This document shows positions 6,282 to 7,894 of a stretch of DNA of 7,894 nt, in pieces. Source of the DNA: Armatimonadota bacterium (GTDB lineage: Bacteria; Armatimonadota; DTGP01; JAHWJO01); assembly GCA_019348365.1 (NCBI GenBank), contig JAHWJO010000198.1:1-7894 (forward strand). The letters are read 5' to 3'. Positions within the stretch are counted from its first letter, which is position 1. Each line of letters starts with the position of its first letter. The notes under the pieces are model-generated. The model did not search any database, was not told where the DNA came from, and saw only the letters and a program-made list of their open reading frames with translations. The translations under genes were made by a program, and so were the position numbers.

Positions 6282-7517
6282 ATGAGACGACCCATCCCCT
6301 TTGCAACGCTTCTGCTGGCGCTGATGGGCGGCGCGATGCCCGCCCAGGCCCAGTCGCTGGATGTCCGGGTCTCCGCCCCGGACCGCAGCTACCGCGAAAC
6401 GCCGATCACCTTCACCGTTCCGTCGGAATGGGTCCCGCCGATCCGGCTCCCCCGGCGCGGGGATGTCCTCGCCCAGGTGGAGTCGGCGGGACCGGGACGG
6501 ACGCAGGTGACGTTTATCGTGCCGGACCTGAAGCAGGGGGAGTCCCGCACGTATCGACTCTACCCCGCGAAGGCCCACTCCGGCAGCGGCGTGGAAGTGA
6601 AGCGCGACGGGGCGAATGCGGAGATCCGGGTGGGGGGCCGCCTCTTCACCCGCTACGATACGACCACCGGGCCGAACAAGCCGTACTTCTATCCCCTGAA
6701 CGCCCCGGACGGGCAGCAGATCGTCCGCCACGGGCCCATCGAGAAGCGAGAGGGCGAGACGACGGACCATCCCCATCACCGGGGCCTCTGGTTCACCCAC
6801 GGCGACGTGAACGGCGTGGATTTCTGGCTGGAGAGCAAGGGGGCGGGCAAGACCGCCCACACCGGCTACGAGGCGCTGGAGAGCGGACCCGTGTACGGGC
6901 TCATGCGCGCGAAGACGGACTGGCTCGCCCCGGACGGCAAGAAGATCGCGGAGGACGCCCGGACGGTGCGGGTCTACAACACCCGCGACGGGCAGTTGAT
7001 GGACTTCACGATCAATGTCACGCCGGTGGGCGGCCCGCTCGTGTGGGGGGACACGAAGGAAGGGACGTTCGGGCTGCGCGTGGCCGACTCCATGCGCGCG
7101 AACGCGGGGAAGGGGAAGATCGCCGAGGGGCAGATCGTCAATTCCGAAGGCGTGAAAGGGGCCGCCACCTGGGGCAAGCGCGCGGCGTGGGTGGACTACT
7201 TCGGGCCGGTGGAGGGGAAGACCGTCGGGGTGGCGATCCTGGATCACCCGTCGAACCTCCGGCATCCCACGTACTGGCACGTCCGCGACTACGGCCTGTT
7301 CGCGGCCAACCCGTTCGGGATTCACGACTTCGATCCCGCGCAGAAGAGCAACCGCCGAGCCGGGGAAGTGACGACTCCGCTCGGCCAGAGCCAAACGTTC
7401 CGATACCGGCTCTACCTCCACAACGGCACGACGGAGGACGCGAAGGTTGCCGACGTTTGGAACGCCTATGCCACCCCGCCCACCGTGACGGTGCTGAAGC
7501 CGAAGGGGAAGAAGTAG
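6282..7517 (+). CDS. secreted DUF6807 ('PmoA' family annotation) protein
   Basis: The 411-residue protein starts at the ATG at 6282, where a Sec signal peptide begins (MRRPIPFATLLLALMGG, cleavage after A-Q-A near residue 24). AGAGGG lies 2 nt upstream. An in-frame ATG at 6228 would read through the tandem repeats and is unlikely. The diagnostic motif DHPHHRGLWF (D162, H163, H165, H166) followed by HGDVNGVDFW (173-182) identifies the family. Further hallmarks are AAWVDYFGP and the C-terminal YWHVRDYGLFAANPFG. Databases often name this family 'methane oxygenase PmoA', but it is soluble, secreted and unrelated in context to particulate methane monooxygenase; that name should not be taken as function. 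The histidine cluster could bind a metal or substrate. Such genes commonly accompany Gfo/Idh/MocA and glycosidase genes, as here. The cupin gene begins 5 bp after the stop, suggesting one transcript. Confidence 0.88.
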   Translation: MRRPIPFATLLLALMGGAMPAQAQSLDVRVSAPDRSYRETPITFTVPSEWVPPIRLPRRGDVLAQVESAGPGRTQVTFIVPDLKQGESRTYRLYPAKAHSGSGVEVKRDGANAEIRVGGRLFTRYDTTTGPNKPYFYPLNAPDGQQIVRHGPIEKREGETTDHPHHRGLWFTHGDVNGVDFWLESKGAGKTAHTGYEALESGPVYGLMRAKTDWLAPDGKKIAEDARTVRVYNTRDGQLMDFTINVTPVGGPLVWGDTKEGTFGLRVADSMRANAGKGKIAEGQIVNSEGVKGAATWGKRAAWVDYFGPVEGKTVGVAILDHPSNLRHPTYWHVRDYGLFAANPFGIHDFDPAQKSNRRAGEVTTPLGQSQTFRYRLYLHNGTTEDAKVADVWNAYATPPTVTVLKPKGKK

Positions 7518-7522
7518 CCAGG

Positions 7523-7894
7523 ATGCCCGTCTTTGACCTCTCCCGGCAGCCGACGAAGGAGATCTTCCCTGGGGTCACGATCACGACCGTCTGGGGCGAG
7601 CGGATGATGATGTCGTTCGTGCAGTTTGAAGCGGCGGGGGCGGCGGTGCCGGAGCACGCGCACCCCCACGAGCAGATGGGGATGGGCCTGGAGGGGGAGT
7701 TCGAGCTGACGATTGCGGGGGAAACCGCGCTCATCCGGCCCGGCGACCCCTACTGGATACCGGGTACCGTGCCGCACAGCGCCCGGAGCGTGAACGGCTC
7801 CGCCCGCGCCCTCGATATCTTTCATCCCGTGCGGGAGGAATACATCATCGAGCCGGAAGGGGTAGATTACGCCGCTGCCTACCCGCAAGTCGAG
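7523..7894 (+). CDS. cupin-domain protein (3' end outside window)
   Basis: The frame is open from the ATG at 7523 to the window edge (124 codons), so the very C-terminus is missing. It is a single-domain cupin. Motif 1 is PEHAHPHEQMGMGLEGEFEL, with likely metal ligands H45 and H47 and Q51 at the usual third-ligand position (H49 and E50 are nearby). Motif 2 is PGDPYWIPGTVPHSA, with H85. There is no signal peptide, so it is cytoplasmic, unlike its neighbours. Small cupins of this kind include sugar-binding, isomerase and dioxygenase-like proteins, and the sequence does not decide between them. A tail reading EEYIIEPEGVDYA follows the barrel. A purine-rich GGGGAAGAAG about 10 nt upstream and the 5-bp gap to the DUF6807 gene indicate co-transcription and likely translational coupling. 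Confidence 0.88.
   Translation, partial: MPVFDLSRQPTKEIFPGVTITTVWGERMMMSFVQFEAAGAAVPEHAHPHEQMGMGLEGEFELTIAGETALIRPGDPYWIPGTVPHSARSVNGSARALDIFHPVREEYIIEPEGVDYAAAYPQVE

Noticed and set aside
5997..7421. Minus-strand open frame of 474 codons
   Set aside because: Antisense shadow of the DUF6807 gene that also runs through the repeat-bearing spacer.

Overview
The window is a GC-rich stretch of bacterial chromosome with two divergent gene groups separated by about 540 bp of non-coding DNA. It carries a Tat-type DUF1800 protein, an exported Gfo/Idh/MocA oxidoreductase, a secreted GH10-type glycosidase, a DUF6807 ('PmoA'-annotated) protein and a cupin. Such content is typical of plant-polysaccharide-degrading members of the Armatimonadota, Planctomycetota or Verrucomicrobiota. 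I lean towards Armatimonadota, partly because of a CCCTCACCCC / CCCCTCTCCC palindromic repeat family I associate with high-GC lineages of that kind. The assignment is inference only.

Left half, minus strand (reading 2041 to 1): a small polytopic membrane protein is followed by a DUF1800 protein whose start codon lies inside the last codons of the membrane gene (11-bp overlap). The membrane protein ends in a threefold hexapeptide repeat. A plausible sigma-70-type promoter for the pair lies at 2132-2160, with a 12-bp direct repeat in its spacer and just upstream of its -35. The DUF1800 gene runs off the left edge.

Centre: the divergent intergenic region (2042-2579) has no convincing gene. It holds the minus-strand promoter, several short hairpins and a perfect 14-bp palindrome at 2462-2475 that may be an operator for the rightward genes.

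Right half, plus strand: Tat-exported Gfo/Idh/MocA oxidoreductase (2580-4037, probably starting at a TTG with an ideal ribosome binding site); a spacer carrying two oppositely oriented copies of a hairpin repeat; a secreted GH10-family protein with an N-terminal carbohydrate-binding-like module (4277-6061); a spacer with three tandem 20-bp repeats; a secreted DUF6807 protein (6282-7517); and, 5 bp later, a small cupin that runs off the right edge.

The rightward genes look like a carbohydrate-utilisation locus: an extracellular beta-glycanase, an exported NAD(P)-type sugar oxidoreductase and two associated proteins of less certain role. No phage, CRISPR, tRNA, rRNA, toxin-antitoxin or defence gene was seen. 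No wholly new system is evident. The most unusual features are the repeats: the tandem 20-mers before the DUF6807 gene, the inverted hairpin-repeat pair before the GH10 gene, the coding hexapeptide repeat, and the palindrome and direct-repeat candidate operators.
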